The notes under the pieces are model-generated. The model made no database searches, had not been told where the DNA came from, and was given only the letters and a program-made list of their open reading frames with translations. From UBA11869 sp964544965 (GTDB taxonomy: Bacteria; Pseudomonadota; Gammaproteobacteria; Eutrophobiales; Eutrophobiaceae): DNA of 25,559 nucleotides. Below are positions 16,123-25,367 of the stretch, piece by piece. The DNA is taken from positions 1 to 25,559 of the forward strand of contig CAZJED010000020.1 of the NCBI GenBank assembly GCA_964544965.1, written 5' to 3'. Position 1 is the first letter of the stretch. Every line of letters begins with the position of its first letter. Both the position numbers and the translations under genes were made by a program.

Positions 16123-16821
16123 TTACCCTGATTCAAAATTTGTTAATTCGATTGATAATGTTCCTTTATCCAATGCATCGCTCTCCGTTGTTTCGATTCT
16201 CTCCATTTTAACAAGACCAACACCTTGTGAATACCAATTTGTCTGATCCACATTTACTAGCGTCAGCCCAACATAATTCCCAGCATCTTTATATGCCGAA
16301 CCAGTCATCCTGATTCTCATGCATTTACTAAATTGTCCTGCTGGAACAATAACTGTATCTTCCATTGATTCAATTTTTATTTCCAATGGTACTTCAGCGA
16401 TAATTTTAAACTCTGTTCTCTGTGGCGGGCCTGTTTTTTTTAATAATCTTGTGTACGTAATTTGCTCCCATTTTTTATTAATTGTAAAAGGTTTGGGCAT
16501 TACAAAACGTTTATCTGCATAAAATTTAGGGCTAGTTGCTTTACTATCTATATTTCCCAAGTAATAGATTCCATCATCAGAAATTGAATAATATAAAATT
16601 GTGCCATCCAGTGATTTGCGTAAAAATACAGGTTCTCCATTTAATTCATCAGCACCTATATTATGAAGAATATATTTTTGTTTTTCTAAACCATCTCTTG
16701 TAGTTAAGGAAACATTATAGTGCCACTTTAAGCCGCTACTGAGAGGAAAGTAGGAATTTTCTTTATTCGAACATGCAGTAGATGCAAGGATAATGAATAT
16801 TACTAATAAATAATTATGCAA
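16123..16821 (-). CDS. Putative lipoprotein of unknown function
   Basis: A 232-residue protein with a hydrophobic leader and a cysteine at residue 17 in LASTACSNK. This resembles a lipobox, although the -3 position is Ser and not Leu, so the lipid anchor is probable but not certain. The mature part starts YFPLSSGLKWHYN, and later has VPAGQFSKCMRI and NWYSQGVGLVKMER, a motif order I know from uncharacterised secreted proteins whose strands form a beta-rich fold. No catalytic residues stand out. It is convergent with fau and transcribed in the direction of pnp, 111 bp downstream of its stop codon. Function unknown. Confidence 0.75.
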   Translation of the reverse strand: MHNYLLVIFIILASTACSNKENSYFPLSSGLKWHYNVSLTTRDGLEKQKYILHNIGADELNGEPVFLRKSLDGTILYYSISDDGIYYLGNIDSKATSPKFYADKRFVMPKPFTINKKWEQITYTRLLKKTGPPQRTEFKIIAEVPLEIKIESMEDTVIVPAGQFSKCMRIRMTGSAYKDAGNYVGLTLVNVDQTNWYSQGVGLVKMERIETTESDALDKGTLSIELTNFESG

Positions 16822-16932
16822 AATTATTCTCTTATCTTATATATTTTTCATAATCATCAAACGTATAAATGGAAATACTAGTAAGAAAATTAATAATATA
16901 TGCCAAACAAAAAATTATTTTCTAGAAAACAC

Positions 16933-19017
16933 TTATTCAATAATGGCTTTCATGCTTAGTCTAACTCTGCCTTGTTTATCAACTTCTAAAACTTTAACCT
17001 TAACAGTATCTCCTTCACTAAGCTTATCGCTTACATTTTCAACTCTTTCCTCAGAAATCTGTGAAATGTGAACTAAACCATCTTTCCCTGGAAGAATATT
17101 AACAAAAGCGCCGAAATCCATTAATTTAGCTACACGCCCTTCATAAATCTTGCCTACCTCTATATCCGCGGTGATTTCTTCAACACGCCTCATTGCTTCA
17201 TCACCAGCTGCCTTATCTGTTGCGGCAATATTTACAGTTCCATCATCAGTAATATCAATTGTCGCACCGGTCTCCTCTGTAATTGCTCGTATTGTTGCTC
17301 CACCCTTACCAATTACATCTCTAATTTTATCAGGGTGTATTTTTATAGTTGTTATACGTGGTGCAAATTCTGACATTTCAGCTTTATGAGTAGATAATAC
17401 ATTATTCATTTTATCTAGTATGTGTAACCGACCATCTCTTGCCTGACTTAATGCTGTTTCCATAATCTCTTTTGTTATGCCATCGATCTTTATATCCATC
17501 TGTAGAGCAGTAATTCCTTTTTCCGAACCAGCAACTTTAAAATCCATATCGCCTAGATGGTCTTCATCACCCATAATGTCAGATAACACAACAAACTTTT
17601 CGCCTTCCTTGATAAGGCCCATCGCAATACCTGCGACTGGACCGTCAAGCTCAATACCAGCATCCATCAATGCTAAACTACTGCCACAAACAGATGCCAT
17701 TGAACTTGAACCATTTGATTCGGTAATTTCGGATACAACACGTATTGAATATGGAAATTCTTCCATATCAGGCATCACACCTAAAATACCTCTTTTTGCT
17801 AAACGTCCGTGCCCTATTTCACGTCGTTTTGGTGTTCCTACACGTCCTGTTTCATTTACGGAAAATGGAGGAAAATTATAATGAAAAATAAATGGCTCTT
17901 TGCGCTCTCCCTCAATAGCATCAATAATCTGAGAGTCGCGTTGCGTTCCTAGTGTTGCAATAACCAAAGCTTGGGTCTCGCCGCGAGTAAATAAAGCCGA
18001 GCCATGGGTGCGAGGCAATACTCCCGTCTCTATTGTAATTGGGCGAACAGTCTGCGAATCACGGCCATCAATTCTATTTTCCCCGGATAAAATACCACCT
18101 CTAACAATACTGCTTTCCAATTTTGAAATTGATTCTGCAATTTCCGCTGCTGACCATTTAGAATCTTCTTGATCTGTCATCGTTGTAATTATTTCATTTT
18201 TAATTTCATTTATTCTCTCTTTTCTTTCAAGTTTATCGTGGATGGTATAAGCATCACGCAATAAATCAGTAGTATGTTTTTTTGTCTCACTTTCAAGAGA
18301 TTCGTCTTGATCTGGAGCAACCCAATCCCAGGATTTTACACCTACTTCTTTAGTTAAAGATTTAATATTATCAATAACAATTTGTAATTCCTGATGACCA
18401 AAAATAACTGCATTAAGCATTACATCTTCTGATAATTGTTTTGCTTCTGATTCAACCATCAGGACAGATGAGCTTGTACCAGCAACAACTAAGTCTAATT
18501 CGGAATCATCAAGTTCATTAAAAGATGGATTCAGAATATATTGGCCATTTTTATAGCCAACACGGGCTGCGCCAATTGGCCCATTAAAAGGTGCTCCAGT
18601 CAACGAAAGAGATGCTGATGCCCCTATTATAGCTGGTATGTCAGGATCAACTATTGGATCCAGTGACATTACGTTTACAATAATTTGGATTTCATTTTTA
18701 AAATCTTTTGGAAAAAGTGGTCGAATAGGTCTATCGATCAATCGCGATGTTAATGTTTCTTTTTCTGATGGTCTTCCTTCTCTTTTAAAAAAGCCGCCTG
18801 GTATTTTACCTGCTGCATATGTTTTTTCCTGATAATCAACTGTTAATGGAAAAAAATCTTGTCCTTCCTTTTGATCTCTTTTTGCAACACAACTCACAAG
18901 CACAACAGTATCCCCCATATGCACCATAACTGAACCACTTGCCTGTCTAGCAACTCTACCTGTTTCAATAATGACTTTCTGATTGCCAAACTGAAATTCT
19001 TTTTTTGTGATATTCAT
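16933..19017 (-). CDS. pnp: Polyribonucleotide nucleotidyltransferase (PNPase)
   Basis: A 694-residue 3'-5' phosphorolytic exoribonuclease, a trimer and partner of RNase E in mRNA decay. Domains in order: first RNase PH domain (about 10-140, QDFFPLTVDYQEKTYAAG, RPIRPLFP), all-alpha linker, second catalytic RNase PH domain (about 310-540, THGSALFTRGETQAL, GDEDHLGDMDFKVAG with the catalytic Asp residues), KH domain (DVIGKGGATIRAITEETGA) and S1 domain (GKIYEGRVAKLMDFGAFVNI to GRVRLSMKAI). All parts are present and the length is normal. It follows rpsO by 118 bp after an intrinsic terminator, as in E. coli. Confidence 0.98.
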   Translation of the reverse strand: MNITKKEFQFGNQKVIIETGRVARQASGSVMVHMGDTVVLVSCVAKRDQKEGQDFFPLTVDYQEKTYAAGKIPGGFFKREGRPSEKETLTSRLIDRPIRPLFPKDFKNEIQIIVNVMSLDPIVDPDIPAIIGASASLSLTGAPFNGPIGAARVGYKNGQYILNPSFNELDDSELDLVVAGTSSSVLMVESEAKQLSEDVMLNAVIFGHQELQIVIDNIKSLTKEVGVKSWDWVAPDQDESLESETKKHTTDLLRDAYTIHDKLERKERINEIKNEIITTMTDQEDSKWSAAEIAESISKLESSIVRGGILSGENRIDGRDSQTVRPITIETGVLPRTHGSALFTRGETQALVIATLGTQRDSQIIDAIEGERKEPFIFHYNFPPFSVNETGRVGTPKRREIGHGRLAKRGILGVMPDMEEFPYSIRVVSEITESNGSSSMASVCGSSLALMDAGIELDGPVAGIAMGLIKEGEKFVVLSDIMGDEDHLGDMDFKVAGSEKGITALQMDIKIDGITKEIMETALSQARDGRLHILDKMNNVLSTHKAEMSEFAPRITTIKIHPDKIRDVIGKGGATIRAITEETGATIDITDDGTVNIAATDKAAGDEAMRRVEEITADIEVGKIYEGRVAKLMDFGAFVNILPGKDGLVHISQISEERVENVSDKLSEGDTVKVKVLEVDKQGRVRLSMKAIIE

Positions 19018-19072
19018 GAAATATTCCTAATTTATAAATTATATCTTGAGTTTTAAATATTAAATTTTATAT

Positions 19073-19099
19073 AAAATCAAAACCCGCATTTGCGGGCTT
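19073..19099 (-). terminator. Intrinsic terminator after rpsO
   Basis: On the minus strand the sequence reads AAGCCCGC, loop AAAT, GCGGGTTTTGATTTT: a 5-bp GC stem with extra A-T pairs and a T-rich tail, 36 nt after the rpsO stop. It would end part of the rpsO transcript before pnp, as the known terminator does in E. coli. Confidence 0.75.
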
Positions 19100-19135
19100 A
19101 TATACATTTTTTTTCGGCTAATATCTAGATGTGTA

Positions 19136-19405
19136 TTATTTTCGTAATCCAAGACGCGTTATTAATTCACGATAACGGCCAATATCTTTATTTCTTAAAT
19201 AATCGAGTAACTTCCGTCTTTGATTAACCATGCGTAACAAACCCTGTCTTGAATGATGGTCTTTGCTATGTTCTTTGAAATGATCCGAAAGATCTGTAAT
19301 GCGGGACGTTAATAATGCAATTTGTACTTCTGGTGAACCAGTATCGTCTGTACCTTGCTGATAATCTTTAACTATATTTAATTTCTGTTCATGACTTAGT
19401 GCCAT
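19136..19405 (-). CDS. rpsO: 30S ribosomal protein S15
   Basis: An 89-residue protein with the full S15 pattern: MALSHEQKLNIVKDYQ, DTGSPEVQIALLTSRI, LSDHFKEHSKDHHSRQGL, MVNQRRKLLDYLRNKD and RYRELITRLGLRK. It binds the 16S rRNA central domain. A GGAG ribosome site precedes the ATG. A separate promoter lies in the gap after truB, and a terminator follows, so it can be expressed apart from the upstream nusA-infB operon. In E. coli S15 represses its own translation through a leader pseudoknot; I cannot confirm that structure here. Confidence 0.98.
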   Translation of the reverse strand: MALSHEQKLNIVKDYQQGTDDTGSPEVQIALLTSRITDLSDHFKEHSKDHHSRQGLLRMVNQRRKLLDYLRNKDIGRYRELITRLGLRK

Positions 19406-19453
19406 ATTTTCAAAACTCCTACGGATTTTTTTCTATACTTTAATTTGGCGCGT

Positions 19454-19482
19454 ATTTTACCTGCGCATATAACGTGTAACAA
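19454..19482 (-). promoter_or_regulatory. Candidate sigma-70 promoter of rpsO
   Basis: On the minus strand TTGTTA (19477-19482) and TAAAAT (19454-19459) are 17 bp apart and match the -35 and -10 consensus in 4/6 and 5/6 positions. It lies about 50-75 bp before the rpsO ATG, in the truB-rpsO gap, the same place as the E. coli rpsO promoter. Confidence 0.55.
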
Positions 19483-19523
19483 GCGAAAGATTTTAAAAAA
19501 AAACTGATCCTAAAAAATAGTTA

Positions 19524-20453
19524 TTATACTATATTAATCAATCTCTTAGCTTTTATTCGACTATTTTTTATTACGTCCCCTAAACCAATAAATTCATTAG
19601 AACTATTATAAATTCTTAATTGACCCAATTTTAGAATACCTGAAACTTCAATCGATTGCCCTTGACGAAGACAATATATTTTGTCTTCGGCCAATAAAAT
19701 TTTAGGAAAATCTTTTAATGCTGTGTCCATTGGTAATAACAAATCGCATAAAGCTTGATGCCCTTTCTCGGCAGTGAATTTAATTTCATCTAATGTTACG
19801 GCATGTAATAGATTAAATGATCCCGTTTCCAGTCTACGTAATGATGAAACATGTGCGCCACAGCCTATTTTTTCACCAATATCTTCGGCGAGAGTTCTTA
19901 TGTATGTACCCTTAGAACAAAATACTTCAATCTCAAAATGATCTTGGTAAATTTGAAGTAATTTTATGTTATATATTCTAATATCTCTTGCCTTACGTTC
20001 AACCTCAATACCTTTGTAAGCAAATTCATATAAACGTTTTCCATTATGCTTAAGAGATGAAAACATAGGTGGTGTCTGTTTAATATTGCCGATAAAATCT
20101 TTAAATATAGTTGTAAGTATTGTTTCTGTTATTTGTGGAATTTGTCGTGTAAGAAGCACGGTACCAGCAGCATCGCCAGTCGTAGTAGTTTCTCCTAATT
20201 TACATTTAACAAAATATTTTTTATTTGAGTTTAAAAGGTACCCAGATACTTTCGTTGCTTCCCCAAAGCAGATTGGAAGTAAGCCAGATGCTGGCACATC
20301 TAAACTTCCGGTATGCCCTGCTTTTTTTGCGTTATAAATGCGTTTTACAATCTGTAGCAATCTGTTTGAGCTTATGCCGATAGGTTTATCTAACAAAAGA
20401 ATGCCTTTTACATTATTCTTAATTTTTCTCTTCTGTATTTCCATTTTCTTCAT
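19524..20453 (-). CDS. truB: tRNA pseudouridine(55) synthase
   Basis: A 309-residue enzyme that makes the universal pseudouridine 55 in the tRNA T-loop. It has VKGILLLDKPIGISSN, the catalytic Asp52 in AGHTGSLDVPASGLLP (the usual motif is Asp-Pro-x-Ala-Thr/Ser-Gly, so Val after the Asp is a small variation), GEATKVSGYLL, QTPPMFSSLKHNGKRLYE, VFCSKGTYIRTLAEDIG and a C-terminal PUA-like domain. The start at 20453 overlaps rbfA by 35 bp; a second ATG nine bases on is also possible, and neither has a strong ribosome site. The length is normal. Confidence 0.96.
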   Translation of the reverse strand: MKKMEIQKRKIKNNVKGILLLDKPIGISSNRLLQIVKRIYNAKKAGHTGSLDVPASGLLPICFGEATKVSGYLLNSNKKYFVKCKLGETTTTGDAAGTVLLTRQIPQITETILTTIFKDFIGNIKQTPPMFSSLKHNGKRLYEFAYKGIEVERKARDIRIYNIKLLQIYQDHFEIEVFCSKGTYIRTLAEDIGEKIGCGAHVSSLRRLETGSFNLLHAVTLDEIKFTAEKGHQALCDLLLPMDTALKDFPKILLAEDKIYCLRQGQSIEVSGILKLGQLRIYNSSNEFIGLGDVIKNSRIKAKRLINIV

Positions 20454-20802
20454 TTTTATTACTAATCATTTCTATAATATTACTGAGTCTTTGTCCACGT
20501 TCAATTGACTGATCATATTTAAAAGATAATGATGGTACTGTTTTTGATGTTAGTAATTTAGAAATCTCATGACGAAAATAACTTGCCTGTTGATTAAGTT
20601 CATCAATAAGCTCCGAATTAGATTCTTTACAATTTAAACTTGTGAAAAATATTGTTGAGTTCTTTAAATCGGAAGACACATCAATATTAGTTAAAGTTAT
20701 TAACCCGTATTCTTTTGATGGAAAATTTTCATGGATTAATATGGCTAACTCCTTCTTGAGAAGTTGTGCTACCCTAAGATTGCGTCCGAACTCTTTTGGC
20801 AT
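20419..20802 (-). CDS. rbfA: Ribosome-binding factor A
   Basis: A 127-residue KH-type protein that binds the 30S subunit late in assembly and during cold shock. It shows FGRNLRVAQLLKKELAILI, a central ITLTNIDVSSDLKNSTIFFT strand pair, LNQQASYFRHEISKLLTSK and PSLSFKYDQSIERGQRLSNI, the family's order of motifs. The length is normal, with a polar tail that overlaps the truB start by 35 bp. It is 13 bp after infB and in the same operon. Confidence 0.95.
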   Translation of the reverse strand: MPKEFGRNLRVAQLLKKELAILIHENFPSKEYGLITLTNIDVSSDLKNSTIFFTSLNCKESNSELIDELNQQASYFRHEISKLLTSKTVPSLSFKYDQSIERGQRLSNIIEMISNKNEENGNTEEKN

Positions 20803-20815
20803 TTTTAATCAATAA

Positions 20816-23314
20816 TCAAATCTTTCGTGCGACACTTACTCGTTCAAACACTTCAATCTGATCGCCCGCTTTAACATCATTATAATTTTTAACCCCAACA
20901 CCACAGTCCATTCCTGATTTAACCTCGTTTACGTCATCCTTAAAACGTCGTAATGATTCAAGTTCTCCTTCATAAATAACAACATTTTCACGTAAAACGC
21001 GAATTGGATTATTACGTTTAATAAAGCCCGTTGTAACCATGCAGCCAGCAATATCTCCAAATTTTGGAGACCTAAATATCTCCCTTACCTCTGCAACACC
21101 AATAATTTGTTCTCTAATATCGGGGGTAAGTAATCCGCTAAGGGCGGCTTTTACATCATCTATAACGTCATAAATAATACTGTAATACCGAAGGTCAATC
21201 CCTTCAGAGTCTACGAGTTTGCGTGCGCTCGCATCAGCTCGCACATTAAAACCTATAACGATACCTTTAGAAGCCATAGCGAGATTAATATCAGACTCCG
21301 TAATTCCGCCAACACCGCTATTAATAACGCTAACTTTCACTTCATTATTACTTAATCTGAGTACTGCATCGACAAGAGCTTCCGCTGAACCTTGAACATC
21401 TGCTTTAATCAAAATGTTTAGTGAAACAATTTCACCCTCTTCCATTTGGCTCATAACATTCTCGAGCTTCATCGCTTGTTGCTCTGCTATCTTTGACTCT
21501 CTAAATTTTCCCTGTCTGAAAAGAGTAATTTCACGTGCCTTTTTTTCATCTGGAACTACTATCATTTCATCGCCAGCATTTGGTGTTCCCGAAAGACCTA
21601 ATACCTCTAAAGGTGTTGATGGTCCAGCTGATGTAATATTTTTACCCTTATCGGTAATCAACCCCCTAACACGTCCAAATTCTTGTCCGCTTATGATGAT
21701 ATCCCCTTTATTAAGTGTGCCACTTTGCACAAGTATAGTTGCAATTGGCCCACGTCCTTTATCCAGTCGAGATTCAATAACCACTCCGGATGCTGGTCCA
21801 GTAGCAATCGCCTTTAACTCAAGCATCTCTGCTTGTAATAAAATACTATCTAGTAACGTGTCTATGCCCTCTCCGGTTATGGCTGACACAGGTACAAAAA
21901 TCGTATCTCCGCCCCAATCTTCAGGAATAACTTCTTTTTTAGATAATTCCTGTTTAACTCGTTCCGGATCTGCGTTGTCTTTGTCTATTTTATTGATTGC
22001 GATAATGATTGGAGCATTGGCGGCTTTAGCATGAGTAATTGCCTCTTCTGTTTGCGGCATTACTCCATCCTCAGCTGCTACAACAATAACAACAATGTCA
22101 GTTGCCTTAGTGCCTCTTGCGCGCATAGCCGTAAATGCTTCATGTCCAGGTAAAAAGGTTACATCGCCGCTATCTGTATGAACACGATATGCTCCTATAT
22201 GTTGCGTAATTCCGCCAGTTTCGCCTGAGGCAACCTTCGTTCTCCGAATATAATCAAGCAGTGATGTTTTCCCGTGATCAACGTGCCCCATGATTGTGAC
22301 AACAGGAGCGCGGGCAATTTCCTCTCCACCTTCCTGATTGGCTAAAATAATCTTTTCCTCTAACGCATTTTCATTCTGTAACTTAGGTATATGTCCCATT
22401 TCTTCGACAACAATTGCTGCAGTTTCCTGATCAATAATTTGATTGATAGTGGTCATGGTTCCAAGACCTATCAAAATTTTTACCACTTCGGAACCTTTAA
22501 CCGACATACGCTGCCCTAACTCTGCCACTGATATATTTTCAGCAATCTCAACCTCCCTTACAATTGGTGCAGTTGGTTTTTCAAACCCGTGTTGTTTGTC
22601 AGAAGGTTGCTGTATTACCGGTGTAGCGTGAGCTTTTTTTCTTCTTCTAGCAGACACTTTAGAAGTAACGTGAAGTTCTTCTCGTTTATGATGGTGAAAT
22701 TGGTCTTTTTTCTTCTTTTTTTCTTTAATTGCTGGTTTCTTTACTTCAACATCTGGTATTGCTTCTGCAGTAAGGTTTTTTTTCTCAGTTTCATCTGACG
22801 ATGGAGCATTCTCAGCAAAACTATTCTCTTTTAATATTTTTTCTACATCATCTTTACTATTAGGAGGGTGTTTTATATCTTCTTTTTCAACAGGAAGTTT
22901 ATTATTCTGTACATTTTCTCCTACTATTACTTCTTCTGGTTTCTCTGTTGCTGGTTTCAAATTATCTTCACTTTTAGGAAGGCCAACAAGATCACCACGT
23001 TTTGCGTATGTGCGTCGTTTTCGAAATTCAATACTAACTGTCTTCGAACGTGGCTTCGACCTGCCCTGACTTGCTACAGGAACTTTAAGCTCACTAACAG
23101 TCTTTCGGCGTAATGTTATTTTCCTTATGCCACCGTCTTCGCTATCTTTTCCATGTTTTTTTCTTAGAAAAGATAATAATTGAGATTTCTCAATATCTGT
23201 AATTATGTCTTCTGCATTCTTATTCGATAATCCAGCATCAACAAGCTGCTCTTGGATTCGTTTAACTGAAACTCCAACATCCTGTGCAAATTCCTCAACT
23301 GTAATATCAGGCAT
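20816..23314 (-). CDS. infB: Translation initiation factor IF-2, with an in-frame loss in the G3 motif
   Basis: An 832-residue GTPase that brings fMet-tRNA to the 30S subunit. It has an N-terminal IF2_N domain, a long charged Lys/Glu-rich linker (about 75-255) and a second IF2_N domain. The GTPase domain has G1 GHVDHGKT (343-350), the switch region GGITQHIGAY, G4 NKID and G5 SA. Domain II/III and the fMet-tRNA-binding C-terminal domain (NPIRVLRENVVIYEGELESL, CGVGVKNYNDV) are complete. Oddity: the G3 motif reads VTFLPGHEAF at 385-394, where IF-2 has FLDTPGHEAF. The Asp and Thr (six bases at the 22150/22151 boundary) are missing while all flanks are perfect. The Asp is needed for Mg-GTP binding. 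Its start overlaps the nusA stop by one base. Confidence 0.97.
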   Translation of the reverse strand: MPDITVEEFAQDVGVSVKRIQEQLVDAGLSNKNAEDIITDIEKSQLLSFLRKKHGKDSEDGGIRKITLRRKTVSELKVPVASQGRSKPRSKTVSIEFRKRRTYAKRGDLVGLPKSEDNLKPATEKPEEVIVGENVQNNKLPVEKEDIKHPPNSKDDVEKILKENSFAENAPSSDETEKKNLTAEAIPDVEVKKPAIKEKKKKKDQFHHHKREELHVTSKVSARRRKKAHATPVIQQPSDKQHGFEKPTAPIVREVEIAENISVAELGQRMSVKGSEVVKILIGLGTMTTINQIIDQETAAIVVEEMGHIPKLQNENALEEKIILANQEGGEEIARAPVVTIMGHVDHGKTSLLDYIRRTKVASGETGGITQHIGAYRVHTDSGDVTFLPGHEAFTAMRARGTKATDIVVIVVAAEDGVMPQTEEAITHAKAANAPIIIAINKIDKDNADPERVKQELSKKEVIPEDWGGDTIFVPVSAITGEGIDTLLDSILLQAEMLELKAIATGPASGVVIESRLDKGRGPIATILVQSGTLNKGDIIISGQEFGRVRGLITDKGKNITSAGPSTPLEVLGLSGTPNAGDEMIVVPDEKKAREITLFRQGKFRESKIAEQQAMKLENVMSQMEEGEIVSLNILIKADVQGSAEALVDAVLRLSNNEVKVSVINSGVGGITESDINLAMASKGIVIGFNVRADASARKLVDSEGIDLRYYSIIYDVIDDVKAALSGLLTPDIREQIIGVAEVREIFRSPKFGDIAGCMVTTGFIKRNNPIRVLRENVVIYEGELESLRRFKDDVNEVKSGMDCGVGVKNYNDVKAGDQIEVFERVSVARKI

Positions 23315-24849
23315 TAATCTGGACTCTCATTTACTGTTTCTTCATTTTCAAACCATGGTATTCTTGCCGTCATTATTAATTCTCCTGCGCGTTCCTTATT
23401 CATGTCAGAGATTTCTAATAATTCATCAATAGATTGCTCGGCAAGGTCTTCCATTGTAATAATTCCCATGCTTGCTAATTCATAAGCCAGTGATTTTTCC
23501 ATTCCCTCCATGGCAAGAAGATCTTCTGCCGGTACCGCATCTCCTAATTTTTCTTCTTTTGCTATAGCGTTTGTCAAAATAATGTCTTTTGCACGCTCCC
23601 TTAAGGCTGACACTAATTCACTACCAAATTCTTCAATCTTCAACATTTCGTTTTCGGGAACATAAGCAATTTCGTCAACGCTTGAAAAACCCTCTTGTGC
23701 CAAAATTATTGCAACATCTTCATCAACATCAAGTTCTTCCATAAACATCGCTTGCAACACTTCTGATTCTTTCTCGCTTTTTTCATTAGCCTGCTCAACT
23801 GACATAACATTTAACTCCCAACCAGTTAACTCGCATGCCAGCTTAACATTCTGTCCTCCGCGACCAATTGCTTGAGATAAATTTTCATCAGTAACTGCGA
23901 TATCTATAACATGCTCATCTTCATCCACCATAATTGATGAAACTTCTGCGGGGGCCATAGCGTTAATAACATACTGAGCGGGATTATCATCCCAGAGAAT
24001 TATGTCAACTCGCTCACCACTTAATTCATTTGAAACGGCCTGAACTCTGGAGCCACGCATACCTACGCAAGCCCCAATTGGATCAATTCTGGGATCATTT
24101 GCTTTAACTGAAATTTTTGCTCTTGCACCAGGATCTCTTGCTCCGTTAATAATTTCTATCATTCCTTCATTTATTTCTGGTACTTCTATTTTAAATAATT
24201 CAATCAATAATTCTGGCGCGGTTCGGCTCAAATATAACTGTGGTCCACGCGTAACTTCGGATTTTATTTCTTTCAAATAAGCACGAATGCGATCTCCTGG
24301 ACGTATAGACTCACGTGGTATTACTTCTTCTCTAGGGATAAATGCTTCGGCATTCCTTCCAAGGTCTATAATAATACCATTACGTTCTACACGCTTGACA
24401 ACGCCACTCACCAATTCACCAACAGAATCTCCGTATGTTTCAATTGCGCGTGCTCGTTCGGCCTCGCGAACTTTTTGTACTATAACTTGTTTAGCCGCCT
24501 GAGCTGCTATCCTACCGAATTCAACGGACTCCATCGGTTCTTCTATAAATTCGCCAATATTAATAATCTCAGAATCATTCTGGTTTTCTTTTTGCTGGGC
24601 ATCATCTAATGTAATTTGCCGTGTTGGTGCTTCGAGAGACTCTGGATCATTGCTTACAACTTCCCAACAACGGAATGTTTCATAATCTCCCGTTTCTCGG
24701 TCAATAGAAACCCGCACTTCTATGTCTTCACGATTACGTTTCTTCGTAGCGCTTTCTAAAGCTGCCTCAATTGCTTCAAAAATAATGTTTTTAGGGACAT
24801 CTTTTTCAGTGCTAACAGCATCAACGACCATTAATATTTCTTTATTCAT
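23314..24849 (-). CDS. nusA: Transcription termination/antitermination factor NusA
   Basis: A 511-residue RNA polymerase-binding factor for pausing, termination and antitermination. Domains: N-terminal RNAP-binding domain (MNKEILMVVDAVSTEK, about 1-135), S1 domain (GELVSGVVKRVERNGIIIDLG), two KH domains (KISVKANDPRIDPIGACVGMRG, RVDIILWDDNPAQYVINAMAPA, QAIGRGGQNVKLA) and two C-terminal acidic repeats (about 370-500), the second ending AGELIMTARIPWFE. Two such repeats are usual in gammaproteobacteria. It follows rimP by 29 bp and overlaps infB by one base (TAATG). Confidence 0.98.
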   Translation of the reverse strand: MNKEILMVVDAVSTEKDVPKNIIFEAIEAALESATKKRNREDIEVRVSIDRETGDYETFRCWEVVSNDPESLEAPTRQITLDDAQQKENQNDSEIINIGEFIEEPMESVEFGRIAAQAAKQVIVQKVREAERARAIETYGDSVGELVSGVVKRVERNGIIIDLGRNAEAFIPREEVIPRESIRPGDRIRAYLKEIKSEVTRGPQLYLSRTAPELLIELFKIEVPEINEGMIEIINGARDPGARAKISVKANDPRIDPIGACVGMRGSRVQAVSNELSGERVDIILWDDNPAQYVINAMAPAEVSSIMVDEDEHVIDIAVTDENLSQAIGRGGQNVKLACELTGWELNVMSVEQANEKSEKESEVLQAMFMEELDVDEDVAIILAQEGFSSVDEIAYVPENEMLKIEEFGSELVSALRERAKDIILTNAIAKEEKLGDAVPAEDLLAMEGMEKSLAYELASMGIITMEDLAEQSIDELLEISDMNKERAGELIMTARIPWFENEETVNESPD

Positions 24850-24878
24850 TGTGTTTTATTAAACTACCTCATTTAAAC

Positions 24879-25334
24879 CTAAAATTTAGCTTCTAAATTT
24901 GCTTTATAAATCAAATCAAGTGGTATATTTTCATCATTTTCATTACATTTTATTATAATATCGTATTCGGTTACTGCTTCAATTACCCCGACAATTTTTC
25001 TCTTCCCTTTATATTTTTCATGCAATCTAATTACTGCGTTTTGACCAATTTGATTTTTCAACTGCTCATCTGTAAATAACGGACGATTAAGTCCAGGAGA
25101 TGAAACTTCTAAATTATATTTACCGTTTATCGGATCGTTTACATCTAATAATCCGGCAATTTGCTGGCTTACCAATACACAATCATCAATTTTTATACCC
25201 TCAAAATTATCTATATAAACTCTTAATAATGAGGTATATCTATTCTTTACTAATTCAATACCCAATAATTCAAAGCCCATTGAAGCAACTTCAGGGCCTA
25301 ATAAATCGATTAATTTTTGATTCTGTATATACAT
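24879..25334 (-). CDS. rimP: Ribosome maturation factor RimP
   Basis: A 151-residue 30S assembly factor with an N-terminal alpha/beta domain (LLGPEVASMGFELLGIEL, LLRVYIDN, CVLVSQQIAGLLDVND, YNLEVSSPGLNRPLF) and a C-terminal SH3-like barrel. The motif set and length are normal. The ATG is only 17 nt after the stem of an intrinsic terminator, and the T-rich tail of that terminator (TTTTTTGTTTTTGAAAG) occupies the place of the ribosome site, so translation initiation looks weak. It heads the rimP-nusA-infB-rbfA-truB operon downstream of tRNA-fMet. Confidence 0.96.
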   Translation of the reverse strand: MYIQNQKLIDLLGPEVASMGFELLGIELVKNRYTSLLRVYIDNFEGIKIDDCVLVSQQIAGLLDVNDPINGKYNLEVSSPGLNRPLFTDEQLKNQIGQNAVIRLHEKYKGKRKIVGVIEAVTEYDIIIKCNENDENIPLDLIYKANLEAKF

Positions 25335-25340
25335 CTTTCA

Positions 25341-25367
25341 AAAACAAAAAATGGGCGCAAGGCCCAC
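25341..25367 (-). terminator. Intrinsic terminator between tRNA-fMet and rimP
   Basis: On the minus strand GTGGGC, loop CTTGC, GCCCA is followed by TTTTTTGTTTT. The stem is 5 bp and GC-rich (25352-25356 with 25362-25366). The tail ends seven bases before the rimP ATG. It would end the tRNA transcript, and the downstream operon would depend on read-through or a promoter not seen here. Confidence 0.85.

Noticed and set aside
21414..22034. 206-codon plus-strand ORF, and similarly 17477-17881.
   Set aside because: Antisense shadows of infB and pnp, whose protein sequences are clearly the real coding strands.
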